Positions 31,110 through 40,220 of a DNA stretch of 64,000 nt are shown piece by piece. The stretch's first letter is position 1. Every line of letters begins with the position of its first letter. The notes beneath the pieces are model-generated. The model was not told the DNA's origin, did no database searches, and worked only from the letters and a program-made list of their open reading frames with translations. This DNA is from Mycobacterium sp. OAS707 (lineage in GTDB: Bacteria; Actinomycetota; Actinomycetes; Mycobacteriales; Mycobacteriaceae), in contig NZ_JADBDS010000006.1 of NCBI RefSeq assembly GCF_014873705.1, forward strand, positions 434,001-498,000. The letters run 5' to 3'. Both the position numbers and the translations under genes were made by a program.

Positions 31110-31981
31110 AAATGAAGCTCTCGAATCTGGCTCGTCAACACTGGGCCGCATTGCGCGCCCTACTCGTGCTCACGGTCATCGTCGGTCTCGCCTACCCGGT
31201 ATTCATCTGGCTGGTGGCGCAGATCCCAGGCCTGCACGACAAGGCCAACGGGTCGATCGTCGAGGCCAATGGAAAGCCGGTGGGCAGCAGCCTGATTGGG
31301 CAGTCGTTTACCGACAAGGACGGTAACGCGCTGCCGCAGTACTTCCAGAGCCGCCCATCGGCCGCAGGCGACGGGTACGACCCGCTGGCCACCGGCGCTA
31401 GCAACCTCGGCCCGGAGAGCATCGTCGACAAGGACAAGCCGAGCCTGCTCACGCAGGTCTGCACGCGCAGCAAGGCCGTCGGAGAGCGCGAAGGCATGGA
31501 CGGTGCGCGCCCGTTCTGCACCGGCGAGGGTATCGGCGCGGTGCTATCGGTGATCGGCCCCCGCGACGCGGTCGGCAATGTCGTGCACCCGACAAAGGTG
31601 GTCAGCGTCAACGAGCCATGCGACACGACGAAGACACCGTTCCTTAACACCTATGAGGGTGTCCGTGTCGAATGCGCCGAGTTCGGTGAGGACTACAGCA
31701 TCGGCCAGATCGTGCCGATCCGGGGTGCGGCCTCCGCAGATCCGCGAGTGCCTGCAGACGCCGTCACCACCAGCGGCAGCGGCCTCGACCCGCACATCTC
31801 GATCGCCTACGCCGACCTGCAGGTCGACCGGGTGGCCCGCGTCCGAGGCCTGAGCGCTGACCAGGTCAAGCAAGCCGTTGCGGACAACACCGACGGCCGC
31901 TGGCTCGGCTTCATGGGTGAACCCACCGTCAACGTCCTGGCATTGAATATCGAACTCGATCAGAAGTATGCAGGTGGATGA
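31106..31981 (+). CDS. kdpC: KdpC subunit with a long internal insertion
   Basis: 291 residues from the GTG at 31106 (an ATG two codons later is the alternative). N-terminal transmembrane anchor (ALLVLTVIVGLAYPVFIWLVAQIPG), then the KdpC motifs LIGQSF, YFQSRPSAAGDGYDPLATGASNLGP and, much later, TTSGSGLDPHISIAYADLQVDRVARVRGLS. KdpC is usually about 190 residues; here roughly 80-100 extra residues lie between GASNLGP (about 103) and the GSGLDPHIS motif (about 224), with four cysteines (C119, C138, C172, C190). As KdpC's body is extracytoplasmic, these could form two disulfides. The function of the insert is unknown. Confidence 0.92.
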   Translation: MKMKLSNLARQHWAALRALLVLTVIVGLAYPVFIWLVAQIPGLHDKANGSIVEANGKPVGSSLIGQSFTDKDGNALPQYFQSRPSAAGDGYDPLATGASNLGPESIVDKDKPSLLTQVCTRSKAVGEREGMDGARPFCTGEGIGAVLSVIGPRDAVGNVVHPTKVVSVNEPCDTTKTPFLNTYEGVRVECAEFGEDYSIGQIVPIRGAASADPRVPADAVTTSGSGLDPHISIAYADLQVDRVARVRGLSADQVKQAVADNTDGRWLGFMGEPTVNVLALNIELDQKYAGG

Positions 31982-34508
31982 TGTTGATGTGAGCAACCCG
32001 CAGTGCGCCACCAAACGCGGGGAGCTGCGCATCTACCTCGGCGCAGCGCCCGGCGTCGGCAAGACGTACGCGATGCTCGGCGAGGCGCATCGCCGCCTGG
32101 AACGCGGCACCGATCTGGTGGCCGCCATCGTCGAGACACACGGCCGCAAGAAGACCGCCGAGTTGCTCGACGGCATCGACATGGTGCCGCCCAAATACAT
32201 CGAATACCGGGGCAAGCGCTTCGGTGAACTCGATATCGAGGCGGTGCTCAAACGCCAACCGCAAGTGGTACTGGTCGACGAACTCGCGCACACCAACACT
32301 CCCGGCAGCAAGAACCCCAAGCGCTGGCAGGACGTCGAGGAGCTGCTCGACGCCGGCATCACCGTCATCTCGACGGTCAACGTCCAGCACCTGGAAAGCC
32401 TCAACGACGTCGTCACCCAGATCACCGGCATCGAACAACAGGAGAAAGTGCCCGACGAAATCGTGCGCGCGGCCGACCAGATCGAGTTGGTCGATATCAC
32501 CCCGGAAGCGTTGCGGCGCAGGCTCGCCCACGGCAATGTCTACGCGCCCGAACGCGTCGATGCCGCGCTTTCGAATTACTTTCGGCGCGGGAACCTCACG
32601 GCGCTACGCGAATTGGCGCTGCTGTGGCTCGCCGACCAGGTCGACGCGGCACTTGAGAAGTATCGCGAAGAAAACCAGATCACCGACACCTGGGAGGCGC
32701 GCGAACGGGTCGTCGTAGCCGTAACGGGTGGGCCGGAATCGGAAACCTTGGTGCGCAGGGCATCCCGTATCGCGTCGAAATCCAGCGCAGAGCTGCTGGT
32801 AGTGCACGTCGTCCGCGGTGACGGACTCTCGGGCGTCTCGGCACCGCAGATGGGCAAGGTGCGTGAGCTGGCGACGAGCCTGGGCGCGACTCTGCACACC
32901 GTTGTCGGTGACGACGTGCCAAGCGCCCTACTGGATTTCGCCCGCGACGAGAACGCCACCCAGTTGGTGATCGGTACGTCGCGGCGCTCACGGTGGGCCC
33001 GCATCTTCGACGAGGGCATCGCCGCGTCGGTGGTACAGCAGTCCGGCAAGATCGACGTGCACATGGTCACGCACGAACATGCGGGCCGAAGCTCGGTGTT
33101 GGCACGGCTGACGCCGCGACAACACCATGCGATGTCATGGCTTGCCGCCCTCGTGGTTCCGTCGGCGATCTGCGCATTGATCGTCTACGGGCTCGATCCG
33201 TACCTGGGGATCGGCGGCGAGAGCGCGATCTTCTTCATCGGCGTGCTGACGGTCGCGCTGCTCGGCGGCGTCGCACCCGCTGTGCTGTCGGCAGTGCTCT
33301 CTGGATTGCTGCTGAATTACTTCCTGGTCGAGCCTCGCTACACGTTCACGATCGCCGAACCCGACAGCGCAGTGACCATCGTCGTGTTGTTGCTCGTCGC
33401 GATCGCCGTCTCGGCCTTGGTCGACGGGGCGGCCAGTCGGTCGCGCGAAGCCCGACATGCGTCGCAGGAAGCCGAACTACTCGCACTGTTCGCCGGCTCG
33501 GTGCTGCGCGGCGCCGACCTCGACACCTTGCTCGAGCGCGTCCGCGAAACCTATTCCCAGCGCGCCGTCAGCCTGCTGCGGGAAGGCACGGGCATCGTCG
33601 GCTGCGTGGGCAAGGATCCCTGCGTCGACGTCGACACCGCCGACAGCGCCATCGAAGTCGGCGACGACGAGTTCTGGTTGTTGATGGCAGGCCGCAAGCT
33701 GGCCGCGCGCGATCGCCGGGTGCTCAGCGCGGTCGCCAAGCAGGCGGCGGGACTGGTCAAGCAGCGGGAGTTGACCGAAGAAGCAGGCAAGGCCGAGGCC
33801 ATCGCGCAAGCCGACGAACTGCGCCGCTCACTGCTCTCGGCCGTCAGCCACGACCTGCGCACACCGTTGGCCGCCGCCAAGGCCGCGGTATCCAGCCTGC
33901 GCAGCGACGACATCGACTTCTCAGCGGAGGACACCGCCGAACTGCTCGCCACCATCGAGGAGTCCGTCGACCAGCTCACCGCGTTGGTGGGCAACCTGCT
34001 CGACTCGTCGCGCCTGGCCGCCGGTGTGCTGCGGCCAGAGCTGCAACGGGTGTACCTGGAAGAAACCGTGCAGCGCGCACTGCTGGCAATCAGCAAGGGC
34101 GTCACCGGTTTTCGCAGGCAAGGCCTGGACCGCGTCAAGGTCGACGTCGACGACGCGGTGGTGATGGCCGACAGCGGTCTGCTCGAACGCGTGCTGGCCA
34201 ACCTGATCGACAACGCATTGCGCTACGCCCCGGACAGCCCGATCCGCGTCACGGCGGGGCAGGTCGGCGACCGCGTGCTCATCGCCGTCATCGACGAGGG
34301 GCCTGGCATTCCGCGCGGCAGCGAGGAGCAGTTGTTCGCGCCGTTCCAGCGGCTCGGCGACCACGACACCAGCATCGGTGTCGGGCTGGGCCTGTCGGTT
34401 GCCCGGGGTTTCGTCGAGGCGATGGGCGGCACCATTTCGGCGACGGACACGCCCGGTGGCGGGCTCACAGCCGAAATCGACCTTGCCGCACCGAAGGACG
34501 AGCCATGA
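31968..34508 (+). CDS. kdpD: K+-sensing histidine kinase KdpD
   Basis: 846 residues from the ATG at 31968, overlapping kdpC by 14 bp; a GTG at 31989 is an alternative start. Domains: an N-terminal KdpD domain with a Walker-A-like GAAPGVGKTYAML and VLVDELAHTNTPG, a USP-like domain (about 245-365), four transmembrane helices (about 388-485), a GAF-like region, a HisKA domain with the phospho-acceptor H628 in SAVSHDLRTPLAAAKAAV, and HATPase_c (NLIDNALRYAP, DEGPGIP, GVGLGLSVA). It senses K+ limitation or ionic strength and controls KdpE phosphorylation. It overlaps kdpE by 4 bp. Confidence 0.95.
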   Translation: MQVDDVDVSNPQCATKRGELRIYLGAAPGVGKTYAMLGEAHRRLERGTDLVAAIVETHGRKKTAELLDGIDMVPPKYIEYRGKRFGELDIEAVLKRQPQVVLVDELAHTNTPGSKNPKRWQDVEELLDAGITVISTVNVQHLESLNDVVTQITGIEQQEKVPDEIVRAADQIELVDITPEALRRRLAHGNVYAPERVDAALSNYFRRGNLTALRELALLWLADQVDAALEKYREENQITDTWEARERVVVAVTGGPESETLVRRASRIASKSSAELLVVHVVRGDGLSGVSAPQMGKVRELATSLGATLHTVVGDDVPSALLDFARDENATQLVIGTSRRSRWARIFDEGIAASVVQQSGKIDVHMVTHEHAGRSSVLARLTPRQHHAMSWLAALVVPSAICALIVYGLDPYLGIGGESAIFFIGVLTVALLGGVAPAVLSAVLSGLLLNYFLVEPRYTFTIAEPDSAVTIVVLLLVAIAVSALVDGAASRSREARHASQEAELLALFAGSVLRGADLDTLLERVRETYSQRAVSLLREGTGIVGCVGKDPCVDVDTADSAIEVGDDEFWLLMAGRKLAARDRRVLSAVAKQAAGLVKQRELTEEAGKAEAIAQADELRRSLLSAVSHDLRTPLAAAKAAVSSLRSDDIDFSAEDTAELLATIEESVDQLTALVGNLLDSSRLAAGVLRPELQRVYLEETVQRALLAISKGVTGFRRQGLDRVKVDVDDAVVMADSGLLERVLANLIDNALRYAPDSPIRVTAGQVGDRVLIAVIDEGPGIPRGSEEQLFAPFQRLGDHDTSIGVGLGLSVARGFVEAMGGTISATDTPGGGLTAEIDLAAPKDEP

Positions 34509-35197
34509 CCCCGCAGAAAACCAGGGTGCTGGTCATCGACGACGAGCCGCAGATACTGCGCGCGTTGCGGATCAACCTCTCGGTGCGCGGCTACGAGGTG
34601 TTCACCGCCGCGAGCGGCGCCGAGGCTCTCAGCACGGCGGCCGATCACCGGCCCGACGTCATCGTGCTGGATCTCGGGCTGCCCGACATGTCGGGTATCG
34701 AGGTGCTCGGCGGGCTACGCGGCTGGCTCACCGCACCGGTGATCGTGCTGTCGGCACGCACCGACTCGTCGGACAAGGTCGAAGCGCTTGACGCAGGCGC
34801 GGACGACTATGTCACCAAACCCTTTGGGATGGACGAATTTCTGGCGCGGCTGCGGGCAGCGGTGCGCCGGGGCACTGCCGCGTCGGACACCGATGAGCCG
34901 GTGATCGAAACGTCGTCGTTCACCGTCGACCTCGCCGCGAAGAAGGTTACCAAGAACGGCACGGAAGTCCACCTGACTCCCACCGAGTGGGGCATGCTCG
35001 AGATGCTGGTGCGCAACCGCGGCAAGCTTGTCGGCCGCGAGGAGCTGCTCAAGGAAGTCTGGGGTCCGGCTTACGCCAAGGAAACCCACTATCTGCGGGT
35101 GTATTTGGCGCAGCTGCGACGCAAGCTGGAAGACGATCCGTCGCACCCCGTGCACCTGCTGACCGAGGCGGGGATGGGTTACCGATTCCAGCAGTAA
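34505..35197 (+). CDS. kdpE: Response regulator KdpE
   Basis: 230 residues from the ATG at 34505 within an ATGA overlap. The receiver has acidic IDDE (11-14), phospho-acceptor D56 in VIVLDLGLPDMSG, and Lys in DYVTKPF. The C-terminal OmpR-type winged helix (about 130-230: HLTPTEWGMLEMLVRNRGKLVGREELLKEVWG, THYLRVYLAQLRRKLE, TEAGMGYRF) binds the kdp promoter. It is the last gene of the operon, and the next gene is convergent 9 bp away. Confidence 0.95.
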   Translation: MTPQKTRVLVIDDEPQILRALRINLSVRGYEVFTAASGAEALSTAADHRPDVIVLDLGLPDMSGIEVLGGLRGWLTAPVIVLSARTDSSDKVEALDAGADDYVTKPFGMDEFLARLRAAVRRGTAASDTDEPVIETSSFTVDLAAKKVTKNGTEVHLTPTEWGMLEMLVRNRGKLVGREELLKEVWGPAYAKETHYLRVYLAQLRRKLEDDPSHPVHLLTEAGMGYRFQQ

Positions 35198-35206
35198 CGG
35201 CCCGCG

Positions 35207-35509
35207 TCAGCAGAGATGGACGACCGCAGCCGCGACAATGTCGCCCGCCGCGGTCACCGATGCCCCGATGTCGTCCTGGACCATCTGGACGGCCTTCGGG
35301 GAGTTCATGCCGCTGTTCTGCGCCGAGCAGACCCTGAACCCCTCGGACAGCAACTGCTCGGCGCTGAAGTTCTGATAGAACGGCTGCACCTCTTTGAGGA
35401 AGCTTCCCGCGTCCGCCGCGGCGGGTGAGGCAACTGCCAGTGAGATCGCCGCACCGGCGGCCAGGGCTCCAAGCCGGATGGACCACATGTCAGAGGTGAA
35501 CTTTCCCAT
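35207..35509 (-). CDS. Secreted DUF732-like small protein
   Basis: 100 residues from the ATG at 35509 (MGKFTSD); a GTG seven codons upstream is possible. The signal peptide is LGALAAGAAISLAVASPAAA, cleaved near AAA-DAG. The mature 70-residue helical domain has two cysteines (GFRVCSAQNSG and a terminal VHLC), the DUF732 layout. Function is unknown. It is convergent with kdpE with a 9-bp gap. It is only distantly similar to the DUF732 protein at 2717-3058. Confidence 0.7.
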   Translation of the reverse strand: MGKFTSDMWSIRLGALAAGAAISLAVASPAAADAGSFLKEVQPFYQNFSAEQLLSEGFRVCSAQNSGMNSPKAVQMVQDDIGASVTAAGDIVAAAVVHLC

Positions 35510-35758
35510 TGTTGCTGTTGGAGGTGCCAACGTTACCGCTAATCAGCGCGGATCGGGGCATGTTCTGAGCTGATGAGCTCGAGCAGAGTGAGCTTCGGCA
35601 CGCTAGGCGCGATTTCGACGCCATGGCTGTGCAATTCCGCATAACGGGTGCACACCACGACCCTGAAGTAGAAATTGCTGCTAGCACCGCGACCAAACGA
35701 TCTCAGCAGCTATCGCAAATCCGGCGCGCCGACCGCACCCAAGCGATATACATTCCGC

Positions 35759-37330
35759 ATGCCTGTGGGGGCATGGCTGCGTAGGGTCGGCGGCTTGACC
35801 GTCGCCCTGGGCATCGGCGCTGCCGTCATGACCGGGTGGCAGAGCGGCCTCGCGTGGGCCGACGAAACTGACGGCGCCGTCGGATCCACGTCGTCCAGCA
35901 CGACCGACACGAAGGCCGACCCCAGCGATAAGGCGACCGAAGCCGCCGATCCGCCAAACAAGGACACCGACGAGACGCCGCCCACGAAGCCACTGCGAAA
36001 GAAACGGTCTGCCGCGCCGGCGGCCAAGCCGAAGCCGAAGCCGACGACGGCCGCGTCGGCGGCCTCGGACGTGAAGCATGCGGCGCCCGCCGTCGCGAAG
36101 CAGGAGGACACCACCGCCGTCCCCAACAGACTCTCTGATCCGACGCAGTCATCCGTCGCATCAAGCCGCGCCACGATCAGCACGCCGGCAACACCGAAAC
36201 CGGTGCAGCCCAACATGGTCCGCGCAGTGACCGCTGTGGTGTCCGGAGTCGTCAACGCGATCCTGAGCCCGTTCGCCGCCAGCAGCACACCAGGAGCGCC
36301 CGCCGAAGGTCCGTCGATCTGGTCTCTGCTGGCGTTCGCGCGCCGCGAGTTCGAACGGGCATTCACCACACCGTCGCTGAGCGACAAGCCCGTGGACACG
36401 CAGCACACGAGTCAGACGACCGAACAGCGGACGCTGATCCTTTCAGCCTTTCCCGCGGAAACCGACGCTATTCTCGCCCGCACCACCCTCGATCCGAATC
36501 CCTCGGTGGTCGTCGGCGGGCATCACTTCTACCTCGGCACGCTGGGTGGCAAAAAGGTGATCGTCGCGATGACCGGCATCGGCATGGTCAACGCCACGCA
36601 GACGACCGAGATCGCGCTCGACCATTTCACTGGCGAATCCGGCATATCGATTGGCGCAGTGGTCTTCTCGGGCGTCGCCGGTGGTTCGGGGCGCACCGAG
36701 ATCGGGGACGTGGCGGTGCCGGCCCGATGGACCTCCGACGACGGCCAAACCTGGCACGCTGTCGATCCGGGCATGCTCGCCACCGCCAGCGCGTTGGACG
36801 TCGACCTGCTGAGTCGAGACAGCATCGGCGACCCCAACTGTTATTGCGGGCTGTTCGCAGGCCCGCAGATCGACCTCAAGCGCGAACCGGATCTGGTCGT
36901 CGGCGGTGACGGCTCCAGCGACGACAACAACAACGGGACGGCATTCCCCGCTCTCCCGTCGATTCCGTTCGTCGGCGACATCTTCGGTGCACAGCCCTGC
37001 GCCGCGCCGGACTTCTCACTTCTGTTCACCGGCAACTTCTTCCAGGCCATCGTGCCGTTCCTGGCCTTCGGGCTCGTCAGCAACCTGACCGGACTGCTGA
37101 GCCCCGCGACGCCTGCCGTGGACGCCGTCGACCAGGAGACCGCTGCGGCGCAACAGGTCGCCGACGCGCACGGCATCCCGTTCCTCGGCATCCGCGGCAT
37201 GTCCGACGGGCCGGGCGATCCGCTCAACCTGCCGGGTTACCCGTTCACGTTCGCCGTCTACAAGCAGATCGCCGCAGACAACGCCGCGATCGTCGCCGAA
37301 GCGTTCCTGCAGAACTGGGACGGCGCGTGA
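35759..37330 (+). CDS. Surface-exported nucleoside phosphorylase-family protein
   Basis: 523 residues from the ATG at 35759; the frame is open back to 35675 without signal features. The N-terminus RRVGGLTVALGIGAAVMTGWQSGLAWA is a signal-like segment followed by an Asp/Lys/Thr/Pro-rich linker with KKRSAAPAAKPKPKP, then EGPSIWSLLAFARREFERAF, and a PNP_UDP_1 phosphorylase domain (about 220-520: LILSAFPAETDAIL, GVVFSGVAGG-like AVVFSGVAGGSG, GIRGMSDGPGDP). It may cleave purine or S-methyl nucleosides outside the membrane. The export/linker module matches that of the DUF4185 protein. Confidence 0.75.
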   Translation: MPVGAWLRRVGGLTVALGIGAAVMTGWQSGLAWADETDGAVGSTSSSTTDTKADPSDKATEAADPPNKDTDETPPTKPLRKKRSAAPAAKPKPKPTTAASAASDVKHAAPAVAKQEDTTAVPNRLSDPTQSSVASSRATISTPATPKPVQPNMVRAVTAVVSGVVNAILSPFAASSTPGAPAEGPSIWSLLAFARREFERAFTTPSLSDKPVDTQHTSQTTEQRTLILSAFPAETDAILARTTLDPNPSVVVGGHHFYLGTLGGKKVIVAMTGIGMVNATQTTEIALDHFTGESGISIGAVVFSGVAGGSGRTEIGDVAVPARWTSDDGQTWHAVDPGMLATASALDVDLLSRDSIGDPNCYCGLFAGPQIDLKREPDLVVGGDGSSDDNNNGTAFPALPSIPFVGDIFGAQPCAAPDFSLLFTGNFFQAIVPFLAFGLVSNLTGLLSPATPAVDAVDQETAAAQQVADAHGIPFLGIRGMSDGPGDPLNLPGYPFTFAVYKQIAADNAAIVAEAFLQNWDGA

Positions 37331-37333
37331 GTA

Positions 37334-38926
37334 TCACCGCGTCGCCAACGACAGCGCTGCCCGGGTGAGCCGACGACGCGGCCAGCCGCGCACACCACTG
37401 CCTGCCAGCGCAGCGCGCGCGGCGTTGCGTCCGCAGACACCGTGCACACCGCCGCCCGGACTGGCGCCCGCGCTGCCCAAGTAGACGTTCTCGACGGTTG
37501 TTTCGGCGCGACCGAAACCGGGAGCGGGCCGGAAGATCAACTGCTGAAACAGCTGCGACGTGCCGCCGTTCACCGCGCCGGTGTGCAGGTTCGCGTCGCT
37601 GGCCTGCAAATCCGATGGTCGCTGAACGCTCTTGCCAACGACACGATCGAGGAAGCCGGGGGCGTGCTCCTCGAGTACGCGATCAACAGCCAGCGCCAAT
37701 CTCTGAGCCGACTCGTCGTCGGCGACGCCGCGCGGCAGATGCGTATATGCCCATGCGCTTTCGGTGCCGGCAGGCGAACGGCTGGGGTCCGCCGTCGTCA
37801 TTTGGCCGAACAACATGAACGGCCGCTCGGGCAGCGTCGCGGTGTTCAGGTCGGCCATCCACCGGATCAGACCGTCGTGGTCCGCACCGAGATGTACAGT
37901 GCCCGCGTCGTTCAGGCTCTTCGACCGCCAAGGTATCGCACTGTCGAGCGCGTAATTCACCTTCAAAACCGGGGTATCCCAGACGAAACGCTTCATGCTG
38001 CGCTCCACCGCATCCGGCACCGCGTGCGCCGGAAGCAATTGGCCGTACAGCCGGGGTGCCGATGTGTCGGCGATGACAGCGCGCCGAACACGCACCGTGG
38101 CACCATCTTTCGAATGCACCGCGACGGCCCGTCCACCGCGAACGTCGATCGCGTCGACCTCACGTCCACACTCGATGCGCGCGCCCGCCGACTGGGCTCG
38201 GCGGACCAGTGCCGCGGCCAACTCCCCCGCCCCGCCGACGGGTACCGGCCACCCGCCATCCTGCGCCATCATGATCAACAGGTAGCCCATCACTCCGCTG
38301 CCTACTGCATCGATCGGCACGTCGGCGTGCATTGCGTTGCCCAACAACAGGAGTCGTGCTGATTCACCCTCGAACAGCTGCTCGGCCATGATGCCTGCCG
38401 GCAACAGCAGCAGATGCGCCAGCCGCAGCGCATCGGCGGTCCCGAGCTTCCGCAACAGGGACAACGGCCCACGCGCAGGCGGGAACGGTGAGAACAGAGT
38501 GGACAGGATGGGGTCCTTGATGCGGAGCCACTGGTCGAACAGCGCCTGCCACCGATCGCCGTCGCCGCTGCAGCGTCGCTCCAAATCGTCAGCGGTACGG
38601 TCGATCTCGCGGTAGATCACTGGTGCGTCGTCATCATCTGCCGAGCGGGCGTGTCCGACGACTGCGGGCGCATGAGTCCATCGCAGGCCGTGATCTTCGA
38701 GGTTGAGCGCGCTGAGCGCCGGAGATGCCACGGACAGCGGATAAAAGGCGCTGTACAGATCGCTCACGTAGCCGGGGAACAGCTCAGCGCTCTTCACCGC
38801 ACCGCCGGGCTCTTGCTGAGCCTCCAGCACCAGCACGTCCCAGCCGGCGTCGGCCAGGAGCGCCGCGGCGACCAGGCCGTTGTGGCCGGCCCCGATCACC
38901 ACCGCGTCTGCGCTCTGCGCATTCAC
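37334..38926 (-). CDS. Phytoene-dehydrogenase-like FAD-dependent oxidoreductase
   Basis: 530 residues from the GTG at 38926, which overlaps the stop of the upstream SRPBCC gene by 4 bp. The N-terminal dinucleotide motif is ADAVVIGAGHNGLVAAALLADAGWDVLVLEA, followed by the second FAD signature PGGAVKSAELFPGY. The C-terminal GSAGASPGGGVHGVCGRNAARAAL closes the FAD-binding domain as in carotenoid desaturase/isomerase-like proteins. No carotenoid genes (crtB, crtE) are nearby, and many actinobacterial members act on other lipids. It is convergent with the phosphorylase gene, 3 bp apart. Confidence 0.85.
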   Translation of the reverse strand: MNAQSADAVVIGAGHNGLVAAALLADAGWDVLVLEAQQEPGGAVKSAELFPGYVSDLYSAFYPLSVASPALSALNLEDHGLRWTHAPAVVGHARSADDDDAPVIYREIDRTADDLERRCSGDGDRWQALFDQWLRIKDPILSTLFSPFPPARGPLSLLRKLGTADALRLAHLLLLPAGIMAEQLFEGESARLLLLGNAMHADVPIDAVGSGVMGYLLIMMAQDGGWPVPVGGAGELAAALVRRAQSAGARIECGREVDAIDVRGGRAVAVHSKDGATVRVRRAVIADTSAPRLYGQLLPAHAVPDAVERSMKRFVWDTPVLKVNYALDSAIPWRSKSLNDAGTVHLGADHDGLIRWMADLNTATLPERPFMLFGQMTTADPSRSPAGTESAWAYTHLPRGVADDESAQRLALAVDRVLEEHAPGFLDRVVGKSVQRPSDLQASDANLHTGAVNGGTSQLFQQLIFRPAPGFGRAETTVENVYLGSAGASPGGGVHGVCGRNAARAALAGSGVRGWPRRRLTRAALSLATR

Positions 38927-39393
38927 TCCGGTTCTTTTCGCCGTTCCGCCAACGCGGCCAACCGAGCCAGGCACTCCCGATTTCTCGGGTACGCCGCGGC
39001 CAGTCCCAGTCGCCGCGGCAGCAGGTTCAACGGTCCACCGACCGGCACCTCGGCCATCTCGATGCGGCAGCCGGTCGGGATGTCGAAGAGCCGCAACACT
39101 ATTCGAGCACCGCCGAACGGCCGGCTCTTGGCACGCAGGATCAGTTCCTCCGGCGGTGTCGCGGACTCGACCTCCGTCTCGTCGTTGAGAACCACGGGCC
39201 AGATCCCGATGGTGTGGTGAATCTTGCTGCCCGGTGCAGGCCAGTGAGGTTCGACCGCTCGCATCCTGGTGTTACCCACCACCCACTGTGAATAGGTCCA
39301 GCCGTCGGCGACGATGTCCCACACCTGCTGCCGTGTCGCGGTGGTGTCGCGCTTGACCGTCAACGAGCTGTCGATTGCGGCTGGTCCTGTCAT
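38923..39393 (-). CDS. SRPBCC-family (START-like) protein
   Basis: 156 residues. The fold markers of polyketide-cyclase/SRPBCC proteins are visible: an N-terminal strand SLTVKRDTTATRQQVWDIVADGWTYSQWV, then the central strands GSKIHHTIGIWPVVLNDETEVE and a C-terminal helix. This fold forms a deep hydrophobic pocket for lipids or polyketides. It overlaps both flanking genes by 4 bp, forming a three-gene operon (SDR, SRPBCC, flavoprotein), so it may bind or present the same hydrophobic substrate. That link is inferred from context. Confidence 0.8.
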   Translation of the reverse strand: MTGPAAIDSSLTVKRDTTATRQQVWDIVADGWTYSQWVVGNTRMRAVEPHWPAPGSKIHHTIGIWPVVLNDETEVESATPPEELILRAKSRPFGGARIVLRLFDIPTGCRIEMAEVPVGGPLNLLPRRLGLAAAYPRNRECLARLAALAERRKEPE

Positions 39394-40184
39394 TTGTTAC
39401 GTCCTATCCGTGTCGAGATGATCCGGCTGGCAACGGCTTTCACCGAGTCCGGAAGCACCGTGTTGGCTACGCCCATCGACTTTGACAGCGCCGACTCGGC
39501 GACCACCTTGCGGTCGCCCTTCATCAGCGCGTCGTAGCCTTGCTTGGCGACTTTGGCGGAGTCGTCCTTCGGCATGCGCCCTACGAGCGTGTCGAGCATG
39601 TTCGCCCGTCGGAAGAAGTTCGTCTCGGTGGGGCCGGGCATCAGCGAGGTGACGGTCACGCCGGTGTCGCGGAGTTCATCCTGCAGCGCCTCGGCGAAAG
39701 ACTGGATGAACGACTTGGACGCGTTGTAGACCGTCTGCAGCGAGCCCGGCATAGTCGATGCGATCGACGACGTGAACAAAACCTTGCCCGTTCCGGATTT
39801 GGTCATGTCCGACAGCACGAGTTTGGCTAGATGGACCGTCGAGCGGACGTTGAGGTCGATGATGCTCAGGTCGGTGTCGAGATCGCCCTTGACGAACGGC
39901 CCGGCCCGGCCGACACCTGCGTTGAGCGCCGCCGCGGCAAGTCGCCGACCGTCCGCTGTGGCGGTGCGGTAGAGGCGTTCTACGTCGTCGGCTTTGCGCA
40001 GATCGACCTGGACCGGAATGACGTCGATCTGCGCTGTCGCGAGCTTGTCGGCGCAGGCGTGAATAGCGTCGTCCTCCGCGGCGATGACGAGGTCATATCC
40101 GTCGTCGGCGAACAGCTTCGCGAGTTCGAAGCCGATTCCGCTCGACGCACCGGTGACCAACGCGATGCCCATTGCGTTTGCCAT
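39390..40184 (-). CDS. Classical short-chain dehydrogenase/reductase
   Basis: 264 residues. NAD(P) motif ALVTGASSGIGFELAKLF at about 8-25, ALNAGVG in place of NNAG, catalytic serine in TSSIASTMPG and the YNASKSF catalytic pair. The Ala-Leu-Asn-Ala-Gly variant is still compatible with cofactor binding. The C-terminal tail is basic (SRIISTRIGRNK). It is the first gene of an operon with the SRPBCC protein and the FAD oxidoreductase (4-bp overlaps). The substrate is unknown. Confidence 0.87.
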   Translation of the reverse strand: MANAMGIALVTGASSGIGFELAKLFADDGYDLVIAAEDDAIHACADKLATAQIDVIPVQVDLRKADDVERLYRTATADGRRLAAAALNAGVGRAGPFVKGDLDTDLSIIDLNVRSTVHLAKLVLSDMTKSGTGKVLFTSSIASTMPGSLQTVYNASKSFIQSFAEALQDELRDTGVTVTSLMPGPTETNFFRRANMLDTLVGRMPKDDSAKVAKQGYDALMKGDRKVVAESALSKSMGVANTVLPDSVKAVASRIISTRIGRNK

Positions 40185-40220
40185 ACCCGCGGGCTACCCG
40201 GCACCGGCAAAGCCAAACGC

